From Ruminococcus sp. (GTDB lineage Bacteria; Bacillota; Clostridia; Oscillospirales; Ruminococcaceae), in assembly GCA_014799675.1 (NCBI GenBank), contig JAAVHM010000032.1, positions 1-35,677 on the forward strand: DNA of 35,677 nucleotides, written 5' to 3'. The translations under genes and the position numbers were made by a program. Shown here in pieces: positions 22,393 to 29,558 of this stretch. Position 1 is the first letter of the stretch; the number at the start of each line of letters is the position of its first letter. The notes beneath the pieces were generated by a model. That model was not told the origin of the DNA and made no database searches. It was given only the letters and a program-made list of their open reading frames with translations.

Positions 22393-23907
22393 ATTACGGC
22401 TCGTCCTGAACGGCGCAAGAGGAATACCGTTCTTGCTGTAAACAGTTACCTCACCGTAATTCGTCCAGTTATAACGCAGATAAACAGGCTCGGCGACCTC
22501 GGCAGAACGGACAAAAATCTTGTCCTCCTTGAACCAAGCGTCGGCAGGGTGGTATTTCCTATCCTTGCCCGCAACCTCAAAGCCCGCAGCCTTTTCACCT
22601 TTAAGCTCGAAGCCGTCCTCCGCATGGTCGAAGCTAAGCATAATTCCGCCGTCGGTGTACTCGTGGGACTTGTAAATTGCGCCGTAAGCCTCGTCCGCAG
22701 AAATTTTTCCGTAAACATGGTACATCGCCTGCAAAGCAAGACGTTCGCCAACGGGCTCTTTATCGATAGGGTGAATGTTGTTGAACTCGCCCCTGTCAAG
22801 AATTACCGCAATGCCCGTGTTTGCCGTGGTTTGGTGTACTCTCATCTGCGCCTCGCGGATCTTGCACCAGTGCTTGAAGTCCTCGTCCCCCTCGTTCATG
22901 AACATGGGAAGCTGAACAAACAGGAACGGCAGACGGTCGTCCTCCCAATCGCCGCGCCACTGCTCGATAAGCGCTTTGAAAAGCTTGTAGTATGTGTCGG
23001 GCTTGTGGTCGTCGCTTTCGCCCTGATAGTAGATAAATCCCGCCAGCGTGTAGGGGCAGATACGTGTTACCATGGTCTCATAAAGCCCGCCCGGACGGAA
23101 CTGCGATCTCGGTCCCATTGGCTCGGGCCAGCGGCAGGGACCCGCATATTCCTGCGCGCCCTCCCATGTCGGGTCGGGAGTGTTTGCGTAATATTCGTCA
23201 ATTTTCGGCTGCCAAGCGTTGTGCCATTCCTCGTATTCAGCAAGCTCCTTTAAGTAACCCTCCATGGTTTTTTCTTCCATAGTCTTGTCGTACTCGTCAA
23301 CATAGCTTTTGGTGTCCGCGTCCTGCTCCAGAGCCTTTCTGCTCATCCATGAGGAAGCGGAAGTTCCGCCCCAGTTGCAGCCAATAACGCCGACAGTAAC
23401 TCCAAGCTCGGCGGCAAGCTTACGTGCAAAATAATATCCCACCGCGGAATAATTCGCCGCAGTATCGGGGGCGGCAACGCTCCAACAGCTGTTCCGTTCG
23501 GCAAAGTTGAAATAATCGTCTATGTAGGCGATTTTCTGCGTGTAGTAGAACCGCACGTTCACGTCCTTGATATTTTTCAGAACCTCTTTGCCGTTAAGTG
23601 CGTTCTGGAGTTCCAGCTCCATGTTGGACTGACCGCCCGCAAGCCACACTTCGCCTATCATAACATCGTGGAGGACGATTTCTCCGCCCCTGTTGTCAGT
23701 AACTTTCAGCTCGTAAGGACCTCCCGCTTCCATTGGCGGGAGAACGGCTTTCCATTTACCGCTTTCGGCACGGGCGGTAACGGATTTCCCGCAAAGCTCC
23801 ACGGTAACGTCGGTAGCGGTGTAAGCGCAGCCCCAGATGTTGATATTTTTGTTTCTCTGCAAAACCATGTGGTCAGTGAAAACAGCAGCAAGATTAAAGC
23901 AAGCCAT
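22378..23907 (-). CDS. Sialate O-acetylesterase (SGNH family)
   Basis: A 509-residue esterase expected to remove O-acetyl groups from sialic acids, which would help use mucin or glycan sugars. The catalytic Ser lies in AGGQSNMELELQ (about residue 93), the block-II Gly in GVIGCNWGGTSASSWMSRKAL, and IYYQGESDDHKP plus the late DxxH region complete the SGNH set. The N-terminal 90 residues form the usual beta-sandwich (VFTDHMVLQRN..IWG). There is no signal peptide, so it is intracellular unless exported otherwise. GGAGG lies 8 nt before the ATG. The last codons lie in a dispersed repeat, so the natural C terminus may be altered. It has its own promoter at 23947-23975. Confidence 0.92.
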   Translation of the reverse strand: MACFNLAAVFTDHMVLQRNKNINIWGCAYTATDVTVELCGKSVTARAESGKWKAVLPPMEAGGPYELKVTDNRGGEIVLHDVMIGEVWLAGGQSNMELELQNALNGKEVLKNIKDVNVRFYYTQKIAYIDDYFNFAERNSCWSVAAPDTAANYSAVGYYFARKLAAELGVTVGVIGCNWGGTSASSWMSRKALEQDADTKSYVDEYDKTMEEKTMEGYLKELAEYEEWHNAWQPKIDEYYANTPDPTWEGAQEYAGPCRWPEPMGPRSQFRPGGLYETMVTRICPYTLAGFIYYQGESDDHKPDTYYKLFKALIEQWRGDWEDDRLPFLFVQLPMFMNEGDEDFKHWCKIREAQMRVHQTTANTGIAVILDRGEFNNIHPIDKEPVGERLALQAMYHVYGKISADEAYGAIYKSHEYTDGGIMLSFDHAEDGFELKGEKAAGFEVAGKDRKYHPADAWFKEDKIFVRSAEVAEPVYLRYNWTNYGEVTVYSKNGIPLAPFRTSRNDEQG

Positions 23908-23946
23908 AGTAAAAACCTCCGAAAAAATATAATAATATACCTATTA

Positions 23947-23975
23947 TTTTACAGCAAAATCCCCATAAAATCAAT
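23947..23975 (-). promoter_or_regulatory. Promoter of the sialate O-acetylesterase gene
   Basis: Minus strand TTGATT (23970-23975), 17-bp spacer, TAAAAT (23947-23952), about 40 bp before the ATG at 23907. Confidence 0.6.
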
Positions 23976-23992
23976 AGGTTTTAAAAAATTAA

Positions 23993-24020
23993 AATAAAAA
24001 AATGTCCCATACGGAACATT
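23993..24020 (-). terminator. Terminator after the acidic surface-protein gene
   Basis: AATGTTCC and GGGACATT pair over an 8-bp stem with a GTAT loop, followed in the minus direction by TTTTTTATTTTAATTTTTT. It lies about 235 bp beyond the stop at 24255. Confidence 0.7.
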
Positions 24021-24254
24021 TTAAAACCTATATTATTAAATTGACAGCAATTAATTATTGCCGCACAAATTTTTATCACAACAACAACTGACCCATGCCG
24101 TTTTAAAATTTTACACAATAATGCACAAAACTATAAAAACATAGGTCTAAATAAAATTATAAGAAACACAGCATAATTTTGCCGCTTTTTAATACTAACT
24201 TATTTTGAGCATAGGAAAACAAAGCTCTTTTACGAACTCGCTAAAGGAAATCTT

Positions 24255-26246
24255 TTAAGCTGCAAACTCCTGAAAATTCTCGCTATTTTCTGTGTTTTCA
24301 GAACCTTCAACATTTCCTTCATTTTCAGTATTTTCAACGTTTTCAGTATTTTCGTTATTTTCTACATTTTCAGAATCTTCAACGTTTTCTGTATTTTCGT
24401 TATTTTCTACATTTTCAGAATCTTCAACGTTTTCCGTATTTTCGTTATTTTCAACACTCTCAGTATTTTCAACGTTCTCAACATTTTCAATATCTTCGGT
24501 GTTTTCCGCATTTTCAATATCTTCAACGTTTTCAGAATTTTCTGTATTTTCAAGATCTTCCGTTTCTTCAACTGCATCATCTGAATCTACAAACTTACCA
24601 ATAGGTTCAATATCAAAAGTAATTACCATGTTAAGCATAGCTTGACTTGAATACTGCACGCCCTCAGGAAGCACAGCCCGACCTACGATTTTAAAATATC
24701 CGGTAGTTTCGCCATTTGAACCGTCAGCAAGCGTAAGTATTTCCTTGGACACAGCTTCGCATGAAAATACAAGCTGATTATCACTATTATTATACGTATC
24801 GAAATATACGTTACTCTCATTTGTAGCTTCAATGTAAGCAAACGCAGTAAACTCCGTTTCATTGCCGGTCAAATCATAAGGAGAAATAACCATTCCTCCA
24901 TCAGCCGAAGCCGATGTCGTAGCAACGATCGAAACAGCACAATTACTGTAATTTTTTATAGAATATTCAGGACTTGATATAGAATAGTGAAAACCACTCT
25001 CATCAACGACCTTAAGATTATACGGATTAATTACAACAGAAATCGAAACAGGCAATACCACGCTAATTATAGGATTATCGTCTTCCTCCAAAGCCTCGCT
25101 GTCAGAGTCATCGGGATTTTCCTCATCTGCCGTATTGTCAGAATTTTCTTCATCAGAACTATCATTGTTTTCTTCATCTGCCGCATCGTCAGGGTCATTT
25201 TCATCTGTTATATCGTCTGAATTCTCGCTGTCGGAATCATCGGGATTTTCCTCATCTGTTATATTATCCGAATTCTCATTGTCAGAATTATCGGAATCAT
25301 CTTCGTCTCCTGCATTATCTGAATCCTCAATATCGGAATCATCATTGTTTTCATCATCTGTTGAACTGTCTTCATCTTCTTCGCCGGGATTATCGGAATC
25401 CTCTTCATCCGGTTCACTGTCGGAATCATCGGAAGTTTCAGAGTTTTCATCATCTTCTAAATCTTCATCATCAGATATGATTTCCTCTTCATCTGTAAAA
25501 TCATCACCATATATGATCTCTTCTTCATTTTCATCATCATTGTCTTCGTCGGTATCTCCAATCAAGTCATCGTCTGTAGAGCTATTATCACCTTCGGGCT
25601 GATAATTGTCTTCGGGATTTTCAGGAATTACTATATTATTATAATAGTCATCGGGGAAAATCGGCTTATTGGGATCCACAGGCATTATGTTCTCATTATC
25701 ATTAGAATTTGTAAATTCGTCTGTGTGGTCAACAATAATTTCATCATCGGGATCGCTAAGATTTTCCTCTTCCTTTGAAGTATCATCGGTTTCATTATCA
25801 ACGTTATCAGGCAGATCAGTACCCGCAAGCTCGTCACCGAAGTCATATTCGGAATTGTCGGGAACATTAATATTAATAATAGTACACATATCACAGCAAG
25901 TACCATTACAATTTTCGTCGCAAGCCGCACAGCATATACCATAACAATTATCACTTGGAATAAAAGGGTTTTCCGGTTCTGTATTTTCTGTATAATCAAC
26001 AGAATCTTCATCTTCCGTCACAGCCGGCAGCTCAGTATTGAAACCAAGCGTACTATCAGTACTATCAATATTATCACTATTTTCATCAATGCCGTTTTCA
26101 ACCTCAACATTGACTGCTGTATCATTATCAATTATATCTGTATCATCAGCAAATGCAGTGGCAGGCATTACAAACATTACAGCCAAAGCAAACAGTACTG
26201 CCAATGTAGAATTTCTCAATTTTTTTCTTAAATTAAAGAATTTCAT
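24255..26246 (-). CDS. Highly acidic secreted surface protein with Cys cluster and tripeptide-repeat tail
   Basis: A 663-residue exported protein with no recognised function. The signal peptide is MKFFNLRKKLRN...LAVMFVMPATAFA (about 1-33). A tight cysteine cluster (residues 101-121, pattern C-x3-CC-x2-C-x3-C-x3-CC-x2-C) follows. Residues about 140-400 are a low-complexity Asp/Glu/Ser/Asn stretch. A beta-rich domain (about 395-560, SVVLPVSISVVINPYNLKV, SPEYSIKNYSNCAVSIV) resembles the WxL-like beta-sandwiches seen in clostridial surface proteins. The tail (565-663) repeats a triplet x-E-(N/D), with a 15-residue unit (ENTENVEDSENVENN type) three times over. There is no LPxTG or C-terminal TM, so it may be freely secreted or attach through the beta domain. 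An Asp-rich chain could bind calcium; this is inference. Confidence 0.78.
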   Translation of the reverse strand: MKFFNLRKKLRNSTLAVLFALAVMFVMPATAFADDTDIIDNDTAVNVEVENGIDENSDNIDSTDSTLGFNTELPAVTEDEDSVDYTENTEPENPFIPSDNCYGICCAACDENCNGTCCDMCTIININVPDNSEYDFGDELAGTDLPDNVDNETDDTSKEEENLSDPDDEIIVDHTDEFTNSNDNENIMPVDPNKPIFPDDYYNNIVIPENPEDNYQPEGDNSSTDDDLIGDTDEDNDDENEEEIIYGDDFTDEEEIISDDEDLEDDENSETSDDSDSEPDEEDSDNPGEEDEDSSTDDENNDDSDIEDSDNAGDEDDSDNSDNENSDNITDEENPDDSDSENSDDITDENDPDDAADEENNDSSDEENSDNTADEENPDDSDSEALEEDDNPIISVVLPVSISVVINPYNLKVVDESGFHYSISSPEYSIKNYSNCAVSIVATTSASADGGMVISPYDLTGNETEFTAFAYIEATNESNVYFDTYNNSDNQLVFSCEAVSKEILTLADGSNGETTGYFKIVGRAVLPEGVQYSSQAMLNMVITFDIEPIGKFVDSDDAVEETEDLENTENSENVEDIENAENTEDIENVENVENTESVENNENTENVEDSENVENNENTENVEDSENVENNENTENVENTENEGNVEGSENTENSENFQEFAA
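24320..24460 (-). repeat. Coding tandem repeat in the surface-protein tail
   Basis: A 45-bp unit (15 codons, near ENVENNENTENVEDS) occurs about three times within a longer stretch built on a 9-bp x-E-N triplet. Near-identical DNA (TATTTTCGTTATTTTC-type blocks on the plus strand) makes slippage and length variation likely. Confidence 0.65.
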
Positions 26247-26301
26247 AATACCTCACCTTTCATATAAATTTGCATAAAAATACCTACATTTATTTAGTAT
26301 C

Positions 26302-26330
26302 AGTATATCACCTTTCAATGCATTTGTCAA
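26302..26330 (-). promoter_or_regulatory. Promoter of the acidic surface-protein gene
   Basis: Minus strand consensus TTGACA (26325-26330), 17-bp spacer, TATACT (26302-26307). AAAGGTGAGG precedes the ATG at 26246, leaving a leader of about 50 nt. Confidence 0.8.
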
Positions 26331-26405
26331 TACCTAAAATCAATATTTTTTATTATTTTTCAGTTCCAATTTCAATGCTGAATAGGCAACCTTTATTATC
26401 ATAAT

Positions 26406-26510
26406 TTTAGCAAATAGTATGTAAATTATATATAATTACTTAGTAATTAGTTAGTAAATATTCTGTAATTTCTTAATAAATACAGAATTAAAGTAAATAA
26501 TCGGTAAATT
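26406..26510 (-). repeat. 11-bp tandem array C (7 + 2 units)
   Basis: Reading the minus strand from 26510: AATTTACCGAT and TATTTACTTTA, a 6-nt break (ATTCTG), then seven contiguous units: TATTTATTAAG, AAATTACAGAA, TATTTACTAAC, TAATTACTAAG, TAATTATATAT, AATTTACATAC, TATTTGCTAAA. It lies downstream of the AI-2E permease stop and about 75 bp upstream of the -35 box of the surface-protein promoter. Confidence 0.75.
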
Positions 26511-26527
26511 GTTTCAGAATTTACCGA
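26501..26527 (-). terminator. Possible terminator hairpin after the AI-2E permease gene
   Basis: TCGGTAAATT and AATTTACCGA form a perfect 10-bp stem with a 7-nt loop (CTGAAAC on the minus strand), starting 7 nt after the stop codon region. The following minus-strand bases (TTATTTACTTTAATT) are T-rich but also part of array C, so the hairpin and the array overlap. Confidence 0.5.
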
Positions 26528-26533
26528 TCATAT

Positions 26534-27619
26534 TTATATATTTGCTTTTTCCTCACAGAATATTTTTTCTCGGCAAACTGCGTACAGAACCGACATCACG
26601 GGAACTCCCAAAAGTATTCCCGCTGCGCCGCCTATGCCTGCCCCCAAAAGAATGGCAAGAAGTACCAAAATAGGAGGTATTCCCAAGCTTTTTCCAACCA
26701 CTCGGGGGTAGATGAGATTATTTTCCAACTGCTGCAATACTATTATAAATACCACGAACCACACGGCTTTTATAGGTTTTATCAGAAGTAAAAGAAACGC
26801 CGCGGGAACTGTCCCGATAATCGCTCCAACTACGGGAATAAGCGCGGTTACACCGATTATTGTGCTTATCAGGAGAGCGTACTCGAAACGGAAAAGCTTC
26901 ATGCCGATAAAGCAGAGGACGCCGAGAATGACCGCCTCGGTTATCTGACCGCTGACGAAGCGGCTGAACGTGCTGAAAACCAGTCTGTAGCCGCTGCGTA
27001 GCTTTTCGTAACGCTCCCCCGCAAGTCGTTTTGCGGTGACGGAGACCGCTTTTCTGATATTTTCCTTGTCAATAAGGATATATATGGAAATTACAAAGCC
27101 AATAAGCAGGTCTACCACGCTTCCGATCATGTCGGAGGTCTTGGCATAGGTTGTCCCCAAAATGGCAGGAAGACGTTCCCCCAGACCCGTTACTGCGCTC
27201 TTTAGGGAGGAAAAAATCCCCAGCGTGTCGCGCTTTTCCAATGCGTCGCAGTAGCCTATAAAATTGCTGTAGTAGTAATCGGCGTTGCTGATAAAAAGCT
27301 TCACGCTGGCGGCAAGCTGGGGGACGATTATCCAGACAATTCCAACAGCCAAAGCGGCAAGAAGCAGGTAGGACACCGCCACGGACAGTATAGTCACGCA
27401 CCGACTGCAATTTCTGAACTTTCCCGAAAAAAGCTTCTGGAAGCGGCAAACGGGCATATTCATGACGAACGCAATGGCAAGCCCCAAAAACACGGGCATG
27501 AGGACGTCCAACAGCCTTGAAATAATTCCCATAAAAAATTCGGGCTTTATCACGGCGGCGACTGCTCCCGCTGCCAAAAATACTGCAATTATTATAGTTC
27601 TTACCGTTTTTTTATCCAT
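26534..27619 (-). CDS. AI-2E-family transmembrane permease
   Basis: A 361-residue integral membrane protein of the AI-2E (PerM) family, proposed transporters or ion antiporters, with substrates seldom proven. It has the usual 7-8 hydrophobic segments. The family signatures ALIPVVGAIIGTVPAAFLLL and NNLIYPRVVGKSLGIPPILV, followed by a Gly-rich final pair of helices (GAGIGGAAGILLGVPVMSVLY), are present. A central helical loop (about residues 95-150) contains FISNADYYYSNFIGYCD. The length fits the family. The ATG at 27619 has only GGCGGG as a possible ribosome-binding site, and that lies in a hairpin (27627-27662). Confidence 0.92.
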   Translation of the reverse strand: MDKKTVRTIIIAVFLAAGAVAAVIKPEFFMGIISRLLDVLMPVFLGLAIAFVMNMPVCRFQKLFSGKFRNCSRCVTILSVAVSYLLLAALAVGIVWIIVPQLAASVKLFISNADYYYSNFIGYCDALEKRDTLGIFSSLKSAVTGLGERLPAILGTTYAKTSDMIGSVVDLLIGFVISIYILIDKENIRKAVSVTAKRLAGERYEKLRSGYRLVFSTFSRFVSGQITEAVILGVLCFIGMKLFRFEYALLISTIIGVTALIPVVGAIIGTVPAAFLLLLIKPIKAVWFVVFIIVLQQLENNLIYPRVVGKSLGIPPILVLLAILLGAGIGGAAGILLGVPVMSVLYAVCREKIFCEEKANI

Positions 27620-27626
27620 AAAAACA

Positions 27627-27662
27627 CCCGCCTTGCTACTATTTTATGTAACAAACGGCGGG
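27627..27662 (-). promoter_or_regulatory. Leader hairpin over the permease ribosome-binding site
   Basis: CCCGCC and GGCGGG pair around a loop that can extend further (TTTGTTAC with AGTAGCAA, imperfect). In the minus direction it is followed by TGTTTTT and then the ATG of the AI-2E gene. It may terminate the transcript from the 70-residue gene, or hide the permease ribosome-binding site. Confidence 0.5.
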
Positions 27663-27667
27663 GGTTA

Positions 27668-27856
27668 TTACAGGGAAATTTTTGATAATTTTTTGTCACG
27701 ATTTTTGAAACAAGTTTTACAATTTTTAATATTCAATCTTCCATATGCCCTTGCTTCGTCCTCGCTTTTAAACTCCTTTTTTTCGTAAGGATTACTTTTA
27801 GAACACATATTCTCAATATGCAAAGTACCTGTTTTGGTATTTAATATGTATTTCAT
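27668..27856 (-). CDS. Small Cys/His protein of Ada-metal-binding-like type
   Basis: A 62-residue protein beginning MKYILNTKTGTLHIENMCS. The His and Cys of LHIENMC and the later NCKTC (C-x2-C) could form a four-ligand zinc site. This arrangement is common in very small clostridial proteins with a T/H-x-C...C-x2-C layout similar to the Ada N-terminal zinc domain. The function is unknown. An alternative upstream start at 27880 would add MLTKGDDK, but GGAGATG lies 6 nt before the ATG at 27856, supporting the shorter form. It follows the lipoprotein gene by 17 nt and precedes the AI-2E permease. Confidence 0.65.
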   Translation of the reverse strand: MKYILNTKTGTLHIENMCSKSNPYEKKEFKSEDEARAYGRLNIKNCKTCFKNRDKKLSKISL

Positions 27857-27873
27857 TTTATCATCTCCTTTTG

Positions 27874-28521
27874 TCAGCAAATTCCCAAATCTTCAAGAGT
27901 TATTCCAAGACCGCTATCTTTTAAGCTTTTTTCAAAACTTAAATATGAGGTTTGAAATGTAGCATCAAAAACTTTAACTGCTAATTTATTTAACTCATTT
28001 ACTTTCTCGGTTAAATCATATTTCGTTTCCTTAGTAAAATCTAAGTCATTATTAATATTCCAGTTCAATGATTCAATAATTTTGTATCCGCTTAAATCTA
28101 CAGTTGTCGTTCCAGAAAAATTGTCTTTTATTTCAGCATTCACATTTACCTCTTTGGGATTTTCTTTATTAATTGTATAACTTAATTCAATATTTCCAAC
28201 GTCGTTCTCTATAAGAAAAAGTACATTTAACCCCTCACCATTACTTTCTGTACTCACTTCAAAAATTGAAAATGGTTTTGTTCTCATATCTTTATACTTG
28301 TTCTTGTAATAATTTAACACAATTTCCCAATTACAATTATAAATAAGATCTGCACTATCTTTATAATCTTTTAATTCAGTAAGAATTGCTTTTGCTTCCT
28401 CATAATTTCCGCTTTCCATTAACTTTACTGCTTTTTTATAATTAGAACTGTCACACGCTGTAAACATACTTAAAATAATTATCAACGTTACAAAAAAAGG
28501 AAATAATCTTTTAAATTTCAT
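27874..28521 (-). CDS. Lipoprotein with a TPR-like N-terminal helix pair
   Basis: A 215-residue exported lipoprotein. The signal peptide ends in a lipobox (MFTAC-DSS, Cys 23). Residues about 28-62 (YKKAVKLMESGNYEEAKAILTELKDYKDSADLI) form a TPR-like helical pair found in many clostridial lipoproteins. The remainder is a mixed beta domain (NIELSYTINKENPKEV, TTTVDLSGYKIIESLNWNI) with no recognised family. The function is unknown, perhaps envelope binding or stress related. AGGGAG lies about 12 nt upstream of the ATG. The promoter is shared back-to-back with the Xre gene on the opposite strand (28577-28605). Confidence 0.72.
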   Translation of the reverse strand: MKFKRLFPFFVTLIIILSMFTACDSSNYKKAVKLMESGNYEEAKAILTELKDYKDSADLIYNCNWEIVLNYYKNKYKDMRTKPFSIFEVSTESNGEGLNVLFLIENDVGNIELSYTINKENPKEVNVNAEIKDNFSGTTTVDLSGYKIIESLNWNINNDLDFTKETKYDLTEKVNELNKLAVKVFDATFQTSYLSFEKSLKDSGLGITLEDLGIC

Positions 28522-28550
28522 TTAGAAAACGCTCCCTTAAATAATTGTAT

Positions 28551-28624
28551 ATACATCTAAACGATAGTACAAACTTATTATAACGTACAAACGAACAATT
28601 GTCAATACATCTATTTGATTGTAT
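28551..28624. promoter_or_regulatory. Repeated sequence pairs, candidate Xre operators
   Basis: Two 20-bp boxes, ATACATCTAAACGATAGTAC (28551-28570) and ATACATCTATTTGATTGTAT (28605-28624), share ATACATCTA and GAT.GTA. Two copies of GTACAAAC lie at 28567-28574 and 28585-28592, 18 bp apart. All overlap the two divergent promoters between the Xre and lipoprotein genes. The second box is a near palindrome (ATACA...TGTAT). Confidence 0.55.
28577..28605 (-). promoter_or_regulatory. Promoter of the 28521-27668 lipoprotein unit
   Basis: Consensus TTGACA (28600-28605), 17-bp spacer, TATAAT (28577-28582) on the minus strand, giving a leader of about 45-50 nt. The -35 overlaps that of the plus-strand Xre promoter. 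Confidence 0.85.
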
Positions 28625-28627
28625 GAT
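28599..28627 (+). promoter_or_regulatory. Promoter of the Xre-family regulator gene
   Basis: TTGTCA (28599-28604), 17-bp spacer, TATGAT (28622-28627). It shares its -35 region with the divergent lipoprotein promoter. Confidence 0.75.
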
Positions 28628-28665
28628 AAAATTCAAATAAACAACAATTATTAGGAGTGGTTTTT

Positions 28666-29019
28666 GTGTATTGTTACCAAAGAATAAGAGACCTGCGGGA
28701 GGACGCGGATTTACTTCAAAAGCAGGTATGCGGTATAGTTGACTGCAATCAGCAGCAATATCATCTCTACGAAAGCGGCAAACGGGAAATCCCATTTCAC
28801 TGCGCCGTAAAGCTTGCGGATTTTTACGGCGTTTCGCTGGACTACATCGCGGGGCGCACCCACAACAAAAAGGGGCTGAATCGCTCCGAGCTGCCCGAAA
28901 AGGAAACCGAGCTTATAAACAAATTTCGCTCGTTGTCGGACGAGCGAAAAGGCAGATTATTAGAGCGTTTGGACGTACTTTTTGAAGAGCAGGCGCAGGA
29001 TACTAAATCAAACCGTTGA
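28666..29019 (+). CDS. Xre-family helix-turn-helix regulator
   Basis: A 117-residue DNA-binding protein. The HTH_3 domain (about residues 3-60) reads YQRIRDLREDADLLQKQVCG, then CNQQQYHLYESGKREIPFHCAVKLADFYGVSLDYIAGRT, with the Q-x-x-Y-x-x-Y-E-S-G-K-R recognition helix. A C-terminal helical tail (NKFRSLSDERKGRLLERLDVLFEEQ) probably dimerises. The GTG at 28666 is chosen because TTAGGAG lies 8 nt upstream; a GTG at 28657 would overlap that site. It is divergent from the lipoprotein gene and probably controls the shared promoter region and itself. Its 3' end overlaps the converging DUF4358 gene by 17 nt. Confidence 0.87.
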   Translation: MYCYQRIRDLREDADLLQKQVCGIVDCNQQQYHLYESGKREIPFHCAVKLADFYGVSLDYIAGRTHNKKGLNRSELPEKETELINKFRSLSDERKGRLLERLDVLFEEQAQDTKSNR

Positions 29020-29545
29020 TTATTTCCTTTGCCCTGTCGTTGTCGGCACAAATTGTAAGAATTACCCAATTGTCTTTCTCGATAAGGTTTGCGCCGTCAA
29101 GCTTGTACACCTCGTCGGGTGTGTAATCGGTATAAAGGGCGATCTGGCTGTCAAGACGCTTCTGAACGGCTTCCTTGCCTGCCGCCGCGCCGCCGTCCTT
29201 GAATTTGAACACAGCCAGCTCATCGGGATACGCGCCGCTGCCGCAGATAAGCACGGACATTTCCTCAACGGTGGACGTGTCTATATCGTAAAATGCGCCG
29301 ATATTTTCCACGGTTTTCTCTACCGCGGAGGGTATCTCGATCTCCGCTGTGACTGCCGCTGTTATGTCCGCGGCGGAAACGTTCTGCTGCGCCTCTGCGG
29401 AGGCGGGGACGTTTTCCACGGTATCGACCGTACCGTCCGTCGGAATGGTAGCGTCCACCTGAACGGAAGCGTCATTCCCATTGCAGGCGGTGAAAAGCGA
29501 TACGGCAAGAATTGCAGATAAAATTACAGATATTGACTTTTTCAT
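29003..29545 (-). CDS. DUF4358 lipoprotein
   Basis: A 180-residue lipoprotein. The signal peptide ends in SLFTAC-NGN (lipobox Cys about residue 21). A Thr/Ala/Pro-type linker follows, then a DUF4358-like domain with VLICGSGAYPDELAVFKFKD, EAVQKRLDSQIALYTDYTPDEVYKLDGANLIE and WVILTICADNDRAKEII. The family is of unknown function and is common next to envelope genes in Clostridia. Frame and AAAGGA spacing favour the ATG at 29545 over the one 11 codons upstream. It ends overlapping the Xre stop by 17 nt on the opposite strand. The SGNH hydrolase gene ends 13 nt upstream, so the two are likely one unit. Confidence 0.85.
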   Translation of the reverse strand: MKKSISVILSAILAVSLFTACNGNDASVQVDATIPTDGTVDTVENVPASAEAQQNVSAADITAAVTAEIEIPSAVEKTVENIGAFYDIDTSTVEEMSVLICGSGAYPDELAVFKFKDGGAAAGKEAVQKRLDSQIALYTDYTPDEVYKLDGANLIEKDNWVILTICADNDRAKEIINGLI

Positions 29546-29558
29546 ACTATTTTTCCTT

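Larger units (their letters stand above)
23908..24254. other. Intergenic region between the esterase and acidic surface-protein genes
   Basis: This 347-bp stretch holds the esterase promoter (23947-23975) and a terminator hairpin (24001-24020). The remaining 24021-24254 is AT-rich; I found no ORF of note, RNA or repeat there. Confidence 0.6.

Noticed and set aside
24300-24560. Repetitive DNA of about 45 bp resembling an array
   Set aside because: It is coding repeat of an x-E-(N/D) tail in one long frame with normal start, signal peptide and promoter.
25135-25602. Serine-rich frame antisense to the acidic surface protein
   Set aside because: Low-complexity complement of Asp/Glu/Ser codons. 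No start signal.
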